Shown: piece after piece, positions 13,954-14,588 of the stretch
How positions within the stretch are numbered: position 1 is the first letter of the stretch
How the letters are laid out: every line of letters begins with the position of its first letter
Source of the DNA: GCA-002282575 sp964646525
GTDB taxonomy: Bacteria > Pseudomonadota > Gammaproteobacteria > Thiomicrospirales > Thiomicrospiraceae
NCBI GenBank assembly: GCA_964646525.1
Contig: CAZYER010000038.1
Span: 1-14,588 of the forward strand
Length of the DNA: 14,588 nucleotides
Reading direction: 5' to 3'
Notes under the pieces: model-generated
What the model was told of the DNA's origin: nothing
Database searches by the model: none
Seen by the model: the letters and a program-made list of their open reading frames with translations, nothing else
Program-made: the position numbers and the translations under genes

Positions 13954-14588
13954 ATGAACAGCCGTTTTGTTTCTCTCGCTAGTGTTTGTCTTGCATTGAT
14001 GGCTTCCCTTCCGGCAACAGCCAGCGATCGTTTTTTTACCGTTCAGTTAGCTGCCGGTGTCACAGCAGATCAGTTAACTCAACTCAAACAAAAAGTCGGT
14101 GACACGGTTCCCTTAACGCTGGTACAACACCAAGGTATGCTAAAAGTCTGGTCAGGGCGTTATCAAACGTCACGAGAAGCCGCTGGTCTTTTGGCACAAT
14201 TGCGTGCCAGTGTGCCGGGTGTCTTTATTCGTCAGGTTAATGCAGAAGACATTCAATCAAGCCCTGAATTCAAAAACAATAAGCTGGCTGTATCGCCACA
14301 GGTTGAAACTGCAGCAACTCAGGCTACAGCAGTTAGCACTAACTCAAACAAACCATCCGCCCCCGTCAATGAGACTGCTGCGGCTGTCACCCTTATGCCA
14401 GCCAATGTGGTGGTCGAAAAAGCGGTAACAGCCAGTGCGCCGATAGAAGTGGTTATTCAAGCGCCAAAGCCTGTTTCGGCGCCTCACCCGTGGTTATTAC
14501 AAATAGAAGACTATGCGCAACAACAAAATTGGGTTTATGCCTTGCCCGTTGCCTATGCGGTCGAATCGAATCCCAATATTGCCCCCAC
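13954..14588 (+). CDS. Secreted SPOR-like domain protein, partial (right edge)
   Basis: The frame is open from ATG 13954 to the window end (211 full codons). A signal peptide covers about 1-23 (hydrophobic core SVCLALMASL, cleavage after ATA). Residues about 27-98 fit the SPOR pattern: FFTVQLAAGV, a helix (DQLTQLKQKVG), LKVWSGRYQTSREAAGLLAQLR, and FIRQV, a fold that binds denuded peptidoglycan. A Thr/Ala/Val/Pro-rich linker of about 75 residues follows, then HPWLLQIEDYAQQQNW and VYALPVAYAVESNPNIAP, which could begin a helical-repeat domain. Start: AAGGGG (13942-13947) is six bases before 13954 and only three before the adjacent in-frame ATG at 13951. I do not recognise the full protein. It sits 52 bases after gpsA and may be co-transcribed. 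Confidence 0.78.
   Translation, partial: MNSRFVSLASVCLALMASLPATASDRFFTVQLAAGVTADQLTQLKQKVGDTVPLTLVQHQGMLKVWSGRYQTSREAAGLLAQLRASVPGVFIRQVNAEDIQSSPEFKNNKLAVSPQVETAATQATAVSTNSNKPSAPVNETAAAVTLMPANVVVEKAVTASAPIEVVIQAPKPVSAPHPWLLQIEDYAQQQNWVYALPVAYAVESNPNIAP

Overview
This is a chromosomal, mostly housekeeping stretch from a gammaproteobacterium. The best lineage evidence is synteny: folB beside plsY in divergent orientation, and gpmI divergent from a rhodanese-grxC-secB-gpsA operon, are arrangements known from Gammaproteobacteria including E. coli. SecB, Grx3-type glutaredoxin, a YfiF-type methyltransferase and a Phe-terminated outer-membrane beta-barrel fit the same group. I cannot name the genus. 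A sulfur-oxidiser-like lineage such as Thiotrichales is possible but is only a guess. I see no prophage, insertion sequence, CRISPR array, tRNA or rRNA.

Layout. Positions 1-1041 (minus strand): folB, then a membrane-tethered TlpA/ScsD-type thioredoxin overlapping it by 4 bases, then the first 35 codons of a probable membrane protein running off the left edge. Positions 1118-1708 (plus): plsY with a GTG start. Positions 1822-2451 (plus): an outer-membrane beta-barrel protein, followed by a UUCG-loop terminator shared with the convergent priA (2516-4492, minus). Positions 4493-4757: a 265-base gap that looks like a structured 5' leader. Positions 4758-8774 (plus): dctQ-dctM (TRAP permease without its binding protein), a YfiF-like RNA methyltransferase, an NfeD-like protein and an SPFH/QmcA-like protein, packed closely enough to be one operon. 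Positions 8803-11569 (minus): gpmI followed after 4 bases by an HI0933/YhiN-family flavoprotein. Positions 11682-13901 (plus): rhodanese, grxC, secB, gpsA. Position 13954 to the right edge: a secreted SPOR-like protein, truncated by the window.

How the genes relate. PlsY and GpsA both serve phospholipid synthesis: GpsA makes glycerol-3-phosphate and PlsY acylates it. Grx3, the rhodanese and the ScsD-like protein are thiol-chemistry proteins. The NfeD/SPFH pair forms a membrane microdomain or quality-control module. The TRAP permease sits at the front of that operon, and the window does not show its substrate.

Points that stand out: PriA is about 70 residues short exactly where the winged-helix domain should be; a REP-like palindrome lies in frame inside the flavoprotein gene and encodes an NPLPTGEG insert; and the leader before dctQ has nested hairpins, one covering the dctQ ribosome-binding site, plus two strong Shine-Dalgarno sequences with no start codon. 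I found no convincing new multi-gene system; these are local oddities in core genes.
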